A DNA stretch of 64,000 bases from Variovorax gracilis (GCF_030317115.1 NZ_JASZYF010000017.1:1-64000); one strand, 5' to 3'; shown: positions 8,413-18,338, numbered from the stretch's first letter. The notes: generated from the sequence alone by a model not told the origin. Numbers and translations are program-made.

Positions 8413-8970
8413 CTAAGTAGGGCAGTCCGCCTGGATCTGCAGCCAAGACCAGCGTGCGCGATAGGACGTGGACTTCTCGTGGAACAGATCGCGATGCGGA
8501 ACGAGAGGGTTCATCGTCAGCAGGCCGTCATACAGCATGGCGAGGCCGTTCGGCGCATAGAGTTCGCCTGGCCGGACACCGACGCACGTCGCCGGAACAA
8601 GGAAGCGGTCGATTCCGTCACGGGCGCTGCGCAGTTCCTCGTAGGGATGGCCGAAATGCGATTCGTACCAGAGGTGAACGCGCGCCTGGTTCGATGCCTC
8701 GACCGTGATGCCGAGGTCGCCGAGCGCTTCATCGATTCGCGCTTGCACCCGGCGCTCGCCGGCTTCGCTCGTGTCGCTGGTGTCGAAGTAGAACAGGTCG
8801 TAGTCCTTGATGCCTGCCTCCGGCGCACGGCCGGACCGCAGGTTCCACACTGTCTGAAAGAGGCAGCCGGCGACCAGCCATCCGTCCGGGAGGTTCAAGG
8901 CAGGCCATCGCTCGAGGATGGCCCGGTTGTTGCGATTCCTGAGAATGTCGGCGATGAAGCGTTCTTGCAT
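8413..8970 (-). CDS. Nucleotidyltransferase-fold family protein (PF06042-like)
   Basis: A 185-residue protein resembling the NTP_transf_6 family. It has a GCLFQTVWN helix followed by IKDYDLFYFD, where the two Asp residues fit the metal-binding pair of a nucleotidyltransferase fold. Later conserved-looking segments are RVHLWYESHFGHPYEEL and APNGLAMLYDGLLTMNP. No biochemical role is established for the family to my knowledge. A TTG at 8979 is an alternative start three codons upstream, with AGGAA close to it; I prefer the ATG at 8970. It is divergent from uvrA. Confidence 0.8.
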   Translation of the reverse strand: MQERFIADILRNRNNRAILERWPALNLPDGWLVAGCLFQTVWNLRSGRAPEAGIKDYDLFYFDTSDTSEAGERRVQARIDEALGDLGITVEASNQARVHLWYESHFGHPYEELRSARDGIDRFLVPATCVGVRPGELYAPNGLAMLYDGLLTMNPLVPHRDLFHEKSTSYRARWSWLQIQADCPT

Positions 8971-9114
8971 GGCGCTCAATGGATTCCTGGCCGGCGATTG
9001 TCACCATCTTTCTTGGGCGCCCTGGATCGCGGATGCCTGTTTTGCAGGCAACCCAGCGGAAAGCCGCGCCGCTTCTGGGTTTCGCGGGGGCCGTCCCGGC
9101 GCCACGCACAGCCT

Positions 9115-9123
9115 TATCCACAG
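9115..9123 (+). promoter_or_regulatory. Single perfect DnaA-box match
   Basis: TTATCCACA, an exact match to the E. coli-type DnaA box, lies in the divergent region about 100 bases upstream of the uvrA start. There is no second box or AT-rich tract nearby, so it is not an origin. It may be a regulatory site or a chance match. Confidence 0.3.
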
Positions 9124-9222
9124 AAATCCGGCGCAACTTTCGGCGCCTGTATCCGGTTGTCCTTTCACAAGCCAAGGTCGAGCCGAGTTCCTAGAATGTC
9201 TGCCCCATCCCGCAAGGTAGAC

Positions 9223-12200
9223 ATGACACAGGGCTCCATCCGGATACGCGGTGCACGTCAGCACAATCTCCAGAACCTCGACCTCGACATCCGCACCGGC
9301 GAGATGACGGTGGTCACCGGGCCGAGCGGTTCGGGCAAGTCGAGCCTGGTGTTCGACACCCTCTACGCCGAAGGCCAGCGCCGCTACGTGGAGACTTTTT
9401 CGGCCTACGCACGGCAGTTTCTCGATCGCATGGACAAGCCGGCCGTCGACAAGGTCGAAGGCGTGCCGCCCGCGATCGCCATCGATCAGACGAACCCGGT
9501 GCGTTCGTCGCGCTCGACCGTCGGCACGATGACGGAGCTCAACGACCACCTGAAGCTGCTCTTCGCGCGGGCGGCCCAGTTGTTCGACCGCGAGACGGCA
9601 TTGCCCGTGCGGCACGACTCGCCGGATTCGATCTATGCCGAGCTGGTCTCGCGCGCTGCCGCTGCGGGCGATCCGCGGGTGGTGCTGACCTTCCCGGTCG
9701 AGCTGCCCGCCAGCACCAGCGCCGACGAAGTGACGCAATGGCTGTCCGCCAGCGGCTTCACGCGCGTGCAGGCCGAGCGCGAGGTCGCGACGCCGACCGG
9801 GCCGCGCAAGGTGCTCGACGTGGTGGCCGATCGCTTCCGCATCGCGGGCGCCGAGAGGGCGCGCGTGGTCGAGGCGATCGAGGTGGCACTCAAGCGCGGC
9901 AGCGGGCGCCTCACGGTCTACGCGTTGTCGGCGGAAGAGGGTACGGAGCCGGACATCTGGAAGTTCTCTACCGGCCTGCATTGCCCCGAGAGCGACATCC
10001 GCTACACCGACCCGATCCCGTCGATGTTCTCGTTCAACTCGGCGGTGGGCGCCTGCGAGACCTGTCGCGGCTTCGGCCGCGTGATCGGCGTCGATCTCGG
10101 CCTCGTGATCCCGAACGACAAGCTCACGCTGCGCGCCGGAGCCATCAAGACCATCCAGACGCCCGCATGGAAGGAAGCGCAGGACGATCTCATGCGGCAC
10201 GCAGAAGCGGCGGGCATTCCGCGCGACACGCCGTGGAACAAGCTCACCGACGAGCAGAAGCACTGGGTGATCGAGGGCACGGCCAACTACAAGGAAGGCA
10301 ACTGGAACAAGCAGTGGTACGGCGTGCGCCGCTTCTTCGCCTACCTGGAGAGCAAGGCGTACAAGATGCACATTCGCGTGCTCTTGTCGAAGTACCGCAG
10401 CTACACGCCGTGCCCGGTCTGCGCGGGCGCACGACTCAAGCTCGAAAGCCTGTTGTGGCGCATCGGCAGCAAGGAAGACGCCGATGCGGTGCTTCCTCCC
10501 GCGAAGCGCTTCATGCCGGTCGGCGCGAAGTGGTCGCGCGAACAGCTCGAAGCCTTGCCCGGCCTGTGCCTGCATGACCTGATGCTGCTGCCCATCGAGC
10601 GGCTTCGCCGTTTCTTCGACGGCATCGAGAGCCATGGCAACAGCAGCTCGGCCAGCGAAGGCGACGTGCAGGCGCTCAAGCTCCTGTTCGAGGAAATCAC
10701 CACGCGCCTGCGCTACCTGCACGACGTCGGCATCGGCTACCTCACGCTCGACCGCCAGAGCCGCACGCTCAGCGGCGGCGAAGTGCAACGCATCAACCTC
10801 ACGACGGCACTGGGCACCTCGCTGGTCAACACGCTCTTCGTGCTCGACGAGCCCAGCATCGGCCTGCATCCGCGCGACATGAACCGCATCACCGAGGCGA
10901 TGCTGCGCCTGCGCGACGCGGGCAACACGCTGGTGGTGGTGGAGCACGACCCGGCCGTGATGCTGGCCGCCGACCGCGTGATCGACATGGGGCCTGGTCC
11001 AGGCGTGCGCGGCGGGCAGATCGTGTTCGACGGCAGCACCGACGCCTTGCGCGATGCCGAGACGCTGACCGGCCAGTACCTCGGCGGCCGCAAGCAGATC
11101 GGCATGGGCTTCCGCCGCATGGTGAGCGACAACACGCCGCGCCTCATCCTCGAAGGCGTGCGCGAGCACAACCTGCAGGACGTGACGGTCGAGTTGCCCC
11201 TCGCGCGACTGGTGTGCATCACCGGCGTCAGCGGCTCCGGCAAGTCCACGCTGGTTCAGGACGTGCTGGCGCCCGCGCTGATGCGGCACTTCGGCAAGGC
11301 GACCGAAACGCCTGGTGCCCACGACCGGATGCTGGGCGCCGACCACCTGAGCGACGTGGTCTTCGTCGACCAGTCGCCGATCGGAAAGACGGCGCGTTCC
11401 AACCCTGCGAGCTACGTGGGTGCGTGGGACGCGATCCGCGAGATCTTCGCCACGGCGGGGCTCGCGCGTCAGCGTGGCTACACGGCGTCGAAGTTCAGCT
11501 TCAACAGCGGTGACGGGCGATGCCCGACCTGCGGCGGCTCGGGCTTCGAGCATGTGGAGATGCAGTTCCTCTCCGACGTCTACCTGCGCTGTCCGGATTG
11601 CGACGGCAAGCGCTACCGGCCCGAGATTCTTGAAGTGACGATCGAGCGCGCGGGTCGCGTCGTCAACGTAGCCGATGTGCTCGACCTCACGGTGGCCGAG
11701 GCGGCCGCGGCCTTCGCCTCCGATCGCGAGGTGCTGCGCATGCTGCAGCCCATCGTCGACGTCGGGCTCGACTACGTGAAGCTCGGCCAGCCGGTGCCCA
11801 CGCTCAGCGGCGGCGAGGCGCAGCGCCTGAAGCTGGCGGGCTTCCTTGCGGAGGCCGCGAAGAACGGCAGCGCCAGCAAGCAGCCGCTGGCGCGCAAGGG
11901 CACGCTGTTCCTCTTCGACGAACCCACCACCGGCCTGCACTTCGACGACATCGCGCGGCTGATGCGCGCGTTGCGCAAGCTGCTCGAAGCGGGGCATTCG
12001 CTGGTCGTCATCGAACACAACCTCGATGTGATCCGCGCCAGCGACTGGCTGATCGACCTGGGCCCGGAAGGCGGCGAGGGCGGCGGCCAGATCGTCGCGG
12101 TGGGTACGCCCGAGCAGGTGCGCGAGAACCGCGCGTCGCTCACCGGAGCGGCGCTGGCCGACTACGAACTGGCGATCGGCCCCGGCGCCTACAAGGTGGC

Positions 12201-15039
12201 TGAACGCGCCGCGCGTTCGTATGCGGCGCGCGCGCAGCCGGCGGCGGGACGCGATGCAATCCAGATCGTCAATGCGCGCGAGCACAACCTCAAGAACCTC
12301 TCGGTCGACATCCCGCGCGGCAAGTTCAGCGTGGTCACCGGCGTGAGCGGTTCGGGCAAGTCCACGCTGGCTTTCGACATCCTGTTCAACGAAGGGCAGC
12401 GCCGCTATCTCGAATCGCTGAACGCGTATGCGCGCAGCATCGTGCAGCCCGCGGGCAGGCCGGAAGTGGACGCGGTGTACGGCATTCCCCCTACCGTTGC
12501 GATCGAGCAGCGCCTGTCGCGCGGCGGCCGCAAGAGCACCGTGGGAACGACCACCGAGGTGTGGCACTTCCTGCGGCTGCTCTACGTCAAGCTCGGCATC
12601 CAGCACTGCATCCACGACGGCGCGGCCGTGCAGCCGCAGACGCCCGACAGCATCGCGGCGCAACTCCTGAAGAACTTCAAGGGCCAGCATATCGGCTTGC
12701 TTGCGCCGCTGGTGAGCAACCGCAAGGGCGTCTACACCGAACTGGCCGACTGGGCACGGCCGCGCGGCTACACGCACCTGAGGGTGGACGGCGAATTCCT
12801 GCCGACCACGAACTTCCCGCGCATCGATCGCTTCAAGGAGCACAGCATCGAGCTGCCCGTGGCCAGCCTCGACGTTCTTCCTTCGCAGGAAACCGAACTG
12901 CGCCAGGCGCTCACGCGCGCGCTGGAGCACGGCAAGGGCGTGTTGCATGTGCTGAGCAATCTCACGGGGCTGCGCGGCGCCATGATGGCCGGCGCGCCGA
13001 CCGCCGGCATCGGCCGTGCGCATGTGTTCTCGACGCTGCGTGCCTGCCCGGTGTGCAGCACCAGCTATGCGGAACTTGATCCGCGCCTGTTCTCGTACAA
13101 CAGCAAGCATGGGTGGTGCCCCGACTGCGTGGGCACCGGCGTCAAGCTCACGAAGGAGCAGCGCAAGGTCTACGACGATTCGGTGATGGCCGATGACCAG
13201 AAGGGGCGCGAGCAGACCTTTGCCGAGCCCGAGGCGGAAGACGTCGGCGACGTGGTGTGCCCGACCTGCGAGGGCACGCGGCTCAATGCGACGGCGCGGG
13301 CGGTGAGTTTCGGCATATCGGATGCTGACGGCAATGGCGGAATCGGTATCACCGAGCTGGCGCGGATGAGCGTGGGCGACATTCGCGTGTGGTTCGAGGG
13401 ACTGCGGCTCAGCGGCCGTGAAGCGGAGATCGCGCGTGACCTGGTTCCGGAGATCAAGAGCCGGCTGGAGTTTCTGGAAGAGGTCGGCCTGGGCTACCTC
13501 ACGCTCGACCGCGGCGCACCGACCCTGAGCGGTGGCGAGGCGCAACGCATTCGCCTCGCTGCGCAGCTCGGCAGCAACCTGCAGGGCGTTTGCTACGTAC
13601 TCGACGAGCCGACCATCGGCCTGCATGCGCGCGACAACCAGATCCTGCTGGACGCTCTGCACAAGCTGGGCGACAAAGGCAACACGCTGGTGGTGGTGGA
13701 GCACGACGAGGACACGATCCGCCGCGCCGATCACATCATCGACATCGGACCGAGCGCCGGCAAGCGTGGTGGGCGGCTGGTGGCGGAAGGCACGGTGGCC
13801 GATATCCAGGGTGCGGGCGATTCGCAGACGGGGCGCTATCTGCGCGATGCGATCAAGCATCCGCTCCAGGCGCGTCGCCCCGTGCCGATGCCGGAGCCCG
13901 ACGCGTCCGATTGGCTCACGGTGCGTGGCGCGGATCTGCACAACCTGCAGGACGTGACGGTGTCGCTGCCGCTGCATCGGCTGGTGGCGGTCACCGGCGT
14001 CAGCGGTTCCGGCAAATCGACGTTGGCGCGCGACGTGCTGCTCGCGAACGTCTACGCCGTCGTGGTGCAGCGCATGACCAAGGCCGGGCGCGACGCGGAT
14101 GCGGCCGGCAAGCATCCTGCGTGGGCAGGATGCAGTTCGGTCGAAGGCTACGAGACCGTCGACCGTGTGCTGGAGGTCGACCAGACCCCGATCGGCAAGA
14201 CGCCGCGCAGTTGCCCGGCGACCTACATCGGCTTCTGGGACACGATCCGCAAGCTGTTTGCCGACACGCTCGAGGCCAAGGCGCGCGGCTACGGTCCGGC
14301 GCGCTTCAGCTTCAATACCGGCGAGGGCCGTTGCCCGGGCTGCGATGGCGCGGGTGTACGCACCATCGAGATGAGCTTCCTGCCCGACGTGAAGGTGCCG
14401 TGCGAGGTGTGCCATGGCGCGCGCTTCAATCCGGAGACGCTGGCCGTGAGCTGGCGCGGCAAGAGCATCGGCGACGTGCTGAAGATGGAGGTCGACGAAG
14501 CGGTGGAATTCTTCGAGTCGATGCCGAACATCAGCCATCCGCTCCAGTTGCTCAAGGATGTGGGGCTGGGCTATCTCACGCTGGGCCAGCCTTCGCCGAC
14601 GCTGTCAGGTGGCGAGGCGCAGCGCATCAAGCTCGTGACCGAGCTCAGCAAGGTGCGGGACGACGTCACGCGGCGCGGCAACAAGGCGCCGCACACGCTG
14701 TATGTGCTCGACGAGCCGACGGTGGGCTTGCACATGGCGGACGTCGAGAAGCTGATCCACGTGCTGCACCGGCTGGTGAACGGCGGACACAGCGTGGTGG
14801 TGATCGAGCATGACCTGGATGTGATCGCCGAAGCCGACTGGCTGATCGACCTCGGGCCCGAGGGCGGCAACGCCGGCGGGCGCGTCGTGGCAGCCGCGCC
14901 GCCTGAAGAGGTGGTGCAGCTCGGGACTCACACCGGTGTTGCGCTGGCGCCGGTGCTGGCCCGGTCGCGCGAGAAGCATGTCGTGTTGACCTTGCCTGTG
15001 CAGGAAGCGAAGCCGACTCCGATTCGGCGCGAGGCCTGA
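9223..15039 (+). CDS. uvrA: Tandem-fused, double-length UvrA excinuclease subunit
   Basis: A 1,938-residue protein, twice the usual length of about 940, made of two complete UvrA halves in one chain. Walker A motifs lie near residues 33 (GPSGSGKSS), 668, 1040 and 1592 (each GVSGSGKST). ABC signatures (LSGGE) lie near 517, 862, 1436 and 1795, each followed by a Walker B DEP. CxxC zinc modules occur in both halves (for example CETCRGFG, CPTCGGSG, CPVCSTSY, CPGCDGAG). The join is near residue 1005. The start at 9223 has AAGG at good distance; an ATG at 9196 is an alternative. UvrA dimers scan DNA for bulky lesions and load UvrB; here the dimer would be covalently linked. No SOS box is evident upstream. 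The housekeeping single-length uvrA is not in the window. Confidence 0.95.
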   Translation: MTQGSIRIRGARQHNLQNLDLDIRTGEMTVVTGPSGSGKSSLVFDTLYAEGQRRYVETFSAYARQFLDRMDKPAVDKVEGVPPAIAIDQTNPVRSSRSTVGTMTELNDHLKLLFARAAQLFDRETALPVRHDSPDSIYAELVSRAAAAGDPRVVLTFPVELPASTSADEVTQWLSASGFTRVQAEREVATPTGPRKVLDVVADRFRIAGAERARVVEAIEVALKRGSGRLTVYALSAEEGTEPDIWKFSTGLHCPESDIRYTDPIPSMFSFNSAVGACETCRGFGRVIGVDLGLVIPNDKLTLRAGAIKTIQTPAWKEAQDDLMRHAEAAGIPRDTPWNKLTDEQKHWVIEGTANYKEGNWNKQWYGVRRFFAYLESKAYKMHIRVLLSKYRSYTPCPVCAGARLKLESLLWRIGSKEDADAVLPPAKRFMPVGAKWSREQLEALPGLCLHDLMLLPIERLRRFFDGIESHGNSSSASEGDVQALKLLFEEITTRLRYLHDVGIGYLTLDRQSRTLSGGEVQRINLTTALGTSLVNTLFVLDEPSIGLHPRDMNRITEAMLRLRDAGNTLVVVEHDPAVMLAADRVIDMGPGPGVRGGQIVFDGSTDALRDAETLTGQYLGGRKQIGMGFRRMVSDNTPRLILEGVREHNLQDVTVELPLARLVCITGVSGSGKSTLVQDVLAPALMRHFGKATETPGAHDRMLGADHLSDVVFVDQSPIGKTARSNPASYVGAWDAIREIFATAGLARQRGYTASKFSFNSGDGRCPTCGGSGFEHVEMQFLSDVYLRCPDCDGKRYRPEILEVTIERAGRVVNVADVLDLTVAEAAAAFASDREVLRMLQPIVDVGLDYVKLGQPVPTLSGGEAQRLKLAGFLAEAAKNGSASKQPLARKGTLFLFDEPTTGLHFDDIARLMRALRKLLEAGHSLVVIEHNLDVIRASDWLIDLGPEGGEGGGQIVAVGTPEQVRENRASLTGAALADYELAIGPGAYKVAERAARSYAARAQPAAGRDAIQIVNAREHNLKNLSVDIPRGKFSVVTGVSGSGKSTLAFDILFNEGQRRYLESLNAYARSIVQPAGRPEVDAVYGIPPTVAIEQRLSRGGRKSTVGTTTEVWHFLRLLYVKLGIQHCIHDGAAVQPQTPDSIAAQLLKNFKGQHIGLLAPLVSNRKGVYTELADWARPRGYTHLRVDGEFLPTTNFPRIDRFKEHSIELPVASLDVLPSQETELRQALTRALEHGKGVLHVLSNLTGLRGAMMAGAPTAGIGRAHVFSTLRACPVCSTSYAELDPRLFSYNSKHGWCPDCVGTGVKLTKEQRKVYDDSVMADDQKGREQTFAEPEAEDVGDVVCPTCEGTRLNATARAVSFGISDADGNGGIGITELARMSVGDIRVWFEGLRLSGREAEIARDLVPEIKSRLEFLEEVGLGYLTLDRGAPTLSGGEAQRIRLAAQLGSNLQGVCYVLDEPTIGLHARDNQILLDALHKLGDKGNTLVVVEHDEDTIRRADHIIDIGPSAGKRGGRLVAEGTVADIQGAGDSQTGRYLRDAIKHPLQARRPVPMPEPDASDWLTVRGADLHNLQDVTVSLPLHRLVAVTGVSGSGKSTLARDVLLANVYAVVVQRMTKAGRDADAAGKHPAWAGCSSVEGYETVDRVLEVDQTPIGKTPRSCPATYIGFWDTIRKLFADTLEAKARGYGPARFSFNTGEGRCPGCDGAGVRTIEMSFLPDVKVPCEVCHGARFNPETLAVSWRGKSIGDVLKMEVDEAVEFFESMPNISHPLQLLKDVGLGYLTLGQPSPTLSGGEAQRIKLVTELSKVRDDVTRRGNKAPHTLYVLDEPTVGLHMADVEKLIHVLHRLVNGGHSVVVIEHDLDVIAEADWLIDLGPEGGNAGGRVVAAAPPEEVVQLGTHTGVALAPVLARSREKHVVLTLPVQEAKPTPIRREA

Positions 15040-15051
15040 TCGGGAGGGCAC

Positions 15052-16098
15052 ATGCTCACGATCTACAACGCTCGGCATTCGGTTCATCACGGCAAGGTCG
15101 AAATGTTCCGGGGCGAGCTGGTGCCATGCTTCGAAGTCCCGGCGCGCGCCGACTACGTTCTGCGTGAATTGCAGGAGCGCAATCTCGGTTCCATCGAGTT
15201 GCCGGACGCGTTCGACGATGCCGCCATGGCCCGTGTGCACGCGCCGCGCTATCTCGACTTTCTCGCCCATGCGTGGAGCGAATGGGTGGCGCTGGACCCG
15301 GGCAACGCAGAGCGTGATGCCTTGCCTTCGTACTGGCCCATACGCACCTTTCGCTCCGATGTGCTGCCGGCGAGCTTCCCCGCGCGCATGGGCCTGTTCT
15401 CGTACGACGCGGGCACGCCGCTGACATCGGGCACCTGGGATGCGGCACGCGCGGGCGCTTGTTGCGCATTGACTGCCGCGGCGCGCGTGCTGCAAGGCCA
15501 GCGCGCGGCGTTCGCGCTCACGCGGCCGCCGGGGCACCATGCGGGCGCGGATTTCTTCGGCGGCTATTGCTTCCTCAACAATGCGGCGATCGCCGCGCAA
15601 TCGTTGCGCGATGCCGGTGTGAAGCGCGTCGCCGTGCTCGACATCGACTACCACCACGGCAATGGCACGCAGGCCATCTTCTACGAGCGCGCCGACGTGC
15701 AGTTCACGAGCATCCACGGTGATCCGCACACCGAATACCCCTATTACCTGGGCTACGCCGACGAGCGCGGCGCGGGCGCAGGACGGGGCTTCAATCGCAA
15801 CCTGCCGCTGGCGCGCGGCACCGGTTTTTCGACCTGGCGAGAGGCGCTGAAGGATGCATTGAGCGGCATCGCCAACTACAAGCCCGGTGCGCTGGTCGTG
15901 TCTCTGGGCCTCGACACCTTCGAGGGCGATCCGATAGCGGGCTTCACGCTCGCCACCAACGACTATCTACGCATCGGAGAAGACCTCGCACGCGCCGGCT
16001 TGCCGACGGTGTTCGTTTTCGAAGGCGGCTATGCGGTGGCGGAGGTCGGTGTCAACGCGGTCAACGTGCTCGACGGATTCATGCAATACGCGGGCTGA
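15052..16098 (+). CDS. Histone deacetylase/acetylpolyamine amidohydrolase family protein
   Basis: A 348-residue zinc-dependent deacetylase. Visible signatures are RPPGHHAG (the catalytic histidine pair), VLDIDYHHGNGTQ (zinc-binding Asp and His), SLGLDTFEGDP (second zinc Asp) and FVFEGGYAV near the C-terminus. Its length and the N-terminal MLTIYNARHSVHHGK match the bacterial acetylpolyamine amidohydrolase (AphA) group, which removes acetyl groups from acetylated putrescine or cadaverine. It starts 12 bases after uvrA with GGGAGG upstream, so it is probably cotranscribed with it. A functional link to DNA repair is not evident. Confidence 0.9.
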   Translation: MLTIYNARHSVHHGKVEMFRGELVPCFEVPARADYVLRELQERNLGSIELPDAFDDAAMARVHAPRYLDFLAHAWSEWVALDPGNAERDALPSYWPIRTFRSDVLPASFPARMGLFSYDAGTPLTSGTWDAARAGACCALTAAARVLQGQRAAFALTRPPGHHAGADFFGGYCFLNNAAIAAQSLRDAGVKRVAVLDIDYHHGNGTQAIFYERADVQFTSIHGDPHTEYPYYLGYADERGAGAGRGFNRNLPLARGTGFSTWREALKDALSGIANYKPGALVVSLGLDTFEGDPIAGFTLATNDYLRIGEDLARAGLPTVFVFEGGYAVAEVGVNAVNVLDGFMQYAG

Positions 16099-16217
16099 GC
16101 GAGCGCCCCGCGCGGTGGGCGGGTGACTCGACCGGGACATTCCCCCATTGCCCGCGGAATGTCCCTGCGGCCAAATGGCGGACCGTCGATTTCGACCCGT
16201 TTCCCGGAGCCAGTTTC

Positions 16218-17174
16218 ATGTTTCGTCGTACCCTCTTGTGCGCCGCCCTGCTCGGCATCGCCGCCACGGCCGTGCACGCCCAGAGTTTCCCCACCCGCCC
16301 CATCAAGCTCGTGATCGCCTTCCCCGCCGGCGGGCCCACCGACATCACGATGCGGCAGCTTGCCGACAATGCCTCGAAGATCCTCGGCCAGCCGATCGTG
16401 GTGGACAACAAGCCCGGTGCCGGCGGAACCTTGCCCGCGCAGGCGCTGCAGACCGCCGCACCCGACGGCTACACCATCGGCCAGATCCCGCTCGGCGTGT
16501 TCCGCCTGCCGTACACCACCAAGATCAACTGGGACCCGGTCAAGGACATCAGCTATGTGATCAACGTCACCGGCTATGCCTTCGGCATCGCGGTGCCGGC
16601 CGACAGCCCGATCAAGAACTGGAGCGAGTTCGTCGCCTACGCGAAGGCCAATCCGGGCAAGCTTACTTACGGCTCGACCGGCACGATGACCAGCCCGCAC
16701 CTGACGACCGAACTGATTGCGCAGCAGCTGGGCATCCAGTTGCAGCACGTGCCCTACAAGGGCAGCGCCGAGCTGTCGCAGGCGGTGCTCGGCAACCACC
16801 TGATGGCAATCGCCGATTCGACCGGCTTCGCGCCGCTGGTGGAGTCGGGCAAGCTGCGCGTGCTCAACACCTGGGGCGAAAAGCGCCTCGCCAAGTTCCC
16901 CGACGCTCCGACGCTCAAGGAACTGGGCATCGACATCGTGCAGAACTCGCCCTTCGGCATCGGCGCACCCAAGGGCACGCCGCCGGAGGTGGTGAAGCGG
17001 CTGCACGACGCCTTCAAGCAGGCGATGGAAGAACCAAGCTATGTCGCAGCGCTGGGTCGCTATGACATGCTGCCGATCTACATGAGTTCGAGCGACTACG
17101 CGAAGTTCGCACAGACGACGTTCACGCGTGAGAAGGCATTGATCGAAAAGCTGGGACTGGCGAAGCCGCAATAA
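16218..17174 (+). CDS. Bug/TctC family periplasmic solute receptor
   Basis: A 318-residue exported receptor. A signal peptide (residues 1-22, ending VHAQS) is followed by FPTRPIKLVIAFPAGGPTDI and later DNKPGAGGTLPA, the standard motifs of tripartite tricarboxylate transport (TTT) receptors. Such proteins bind carboxylates or amides in the periplasm and pass them to TctA/TctB. No tctA or tctB gene is present in the window, so this is an orphan receptor. Bug receptors are greatly expanded in Comamonadaceae and Bordetella. A strong terminator follows it. Confidence 0.93.
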   Translation: MFRRTLLCAALLGIAATAVHAQSFPTRPIKLVIAFPAGGPTDITMRQLADNASKILGQPIVVDNKPGAGGTLPAQALQTAAPDGYTIGQIPLGVFRLPYTTKINWDPVKDISYVINVTGYAFGIAVPADSPIKNWSEFVAYAKANPGKLTYGSTGTMTSPHLTTELIAQQLGIQLQHVPYKGSAELSQAVLGNHLMAIADSTGFAPLVESGKLRVLNTWGEKRLAKFPDAPTLKELGIDIVQNSPFGIGAPKGTPPEVVKRLHDAFKQAMEEPSYVAALGRYDMLPIYMSSSDYAKFAQTTFTREKALIEKLGLAKPQ

Positions 17175-17200
17175 GCAGCGTCGTGCGGCCCTGAAGCAGG

Positions 17201-17225
17201 AAAGCCCCGCAGTGCGGGGCTTTCT
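17201..17225. terminator. Bidirectional rho-independent terminator
   Basis: AAAGCCCCGC and GCGGGGCTTT form a 10-bp stem with T- and A-tracts on the two sides. It lies between the convergent Bug receptor and TRAP receptor genes and can serve both. Confidence 0.85.
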
Positions 17226-17247
17226 CATGTTCGAGCGGACGGAGCTC

Positions 17248-18282
17248 TTAATTCTTCCTGGCAGCAATGGCTTGCTCGGCCTTCGCCACCAGGTCGTTGC
17301 CCACTGTCGGCTTCCATTTCGCATACACCGGACGCGTCGCCTTGATGAAGGCATCACGTTCCGCCGGCGTCAACGGTGTCACTGTCACGCCCATCGCCGC
17401 GATGTCCTTGAGCACCGGCTTGTCGGTTTCGACCAGACCCTTGCGGGCCAGCGCGATGTTCTGCTTGCCGGCGTCGATCGCGGCCTGGCGCACGATGGCC
17501 TGGTCGGCCGGCGTCCATGAGGCCCAGATTTCCTTGTTGACGACGAACACCAGCGGGTCGCACACGTAGCCCCAGGTGGTCACGAACTTCTGCCCGACGG
17601 TGTGCATCTTGAGCACGGTGAAGAGGAACAGCGGGTTCTCCTGACCGTCGACGGCGCCGCTGGCGAGGGCGGGTTGTGCATCGGCCCAGCTCATCTGGGT
17701 GGGGTTGGCGCCGAGGGCGCTGAAGGTGTCGGAGAAGATGGGCGAGCCGACGACGCGGATCTTCATGCCCTTGAGGTCCTCGGGGGACTTGATGGCCTTC
17801 TTCGAGTTGGTGATTTCGCGGAAGCCGTTCTCGCCCCAGGCGAGCGGCACGACGCCGGACTTGTCGAGCGTGGCGAAGATCTCCTTGCCGACCTCGCCTC
17901 GCGTGAGCGCGTCCACTGCCGCGTAGTCGGGCATCAGGAAGGGCATGGAGAAGAGGTTGAGCTGCTTGACCTGCGGCGACCAGTTGATGGTCGAGCCGAC
18001 GGCCATGTCGATCACGCCTTGGCGCAGTGCGCTGAATTCGCGCGTCTGGTCGCCCTGGATCAGCGAAACGCCGGGGTAGAGCTTGATGTTGATGCGGCCC
18101 TGGGTGCGTTCTTTCACGAGGTCGGCCCAGATGCGGCCGGCTTCACCCCAGGGGGTGGGCGGGCCGAGCACGAGCGACATCTTGTATTCGGCCTTGTAGG
18201 TCTGCGCGGGTGCGGCGACCGAGAAGGTGCTCAGGGTGGCAGCCACGGCCAGCAGGCCGAGCAGGGAACGACGGAAATTCAT
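17248..18282 (-). CDS. TRAP transporter substrate-binding protein (DctP family)
   Basis: A 344-residue exported receptor with an N-terminal signal peptide (residues 1-27, ending APAQT). The family-typical NSKKAIKSPEDLKGMKIRV segment includes the arginine that binds the substrate carboxylate, and LPFLMPDYA and GAVDGQENP are also recognisable. The start at 18282 has AAGGAGA seven bases upstream. It is the last gene of a dctQ-dctM-dctP order but is separated from dctM by about 350 bases containing a large palindrome, which could allow separate or higher expression. The ligand is probably an organic acid. Confidence 0.93.
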   Translation of the reverse strand: MNFRRSLLGLLAVAATLSTFSVAAPAQTYKAEYKMSLVLGPPTPWGEAGRIWADLVKERTQGRINIKLYPGVSLIQGDQTREFSALRQGVIDMAVGSTINWSPQVKQLNLFSMPFLMPDYAAVDALTRGEVGKEIFATLDKSGVVPLAWGENGFREITNSKKAIKSPEDLKGMKIRVVGSPIFSDTFSALGANPTQMSWADAQPALASGAVDGQENPLFLFTVLKMHTVGQKFVTTWGYVCDPLVFVVNKEIWASWTPADQAIVRQAAIDAGKQNIALARKGLVETDKPVLKDIAAMGVTVTPLTPAERDAFIKATRPVYAKWKPTVGNDLVAKAEQAIAARKN

Positions 18283-18338
18283 GAGGTCAGTCTCCTTGGG
18301 GTAAATCGTTGAAAGGCGTTCTTCTTTGGGGCGTCCGC

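Noticed and set aside
9115..9123. Replication origin
   Set aside because: A single DnaA box without an AT-rich unwinding region or dnaA/dnaN neighbours is not an origin.
9001..14538. Very long open frame on the minus strand opposite uvrA (about 1,845 codons)
   Set aside because: It is an antisense shadow created by high GC and the uvrA codon pattern. The translation is rich in Arg, His, Ala and Gln with no recognisable domain, and the sense strand has complete ABC motifs.
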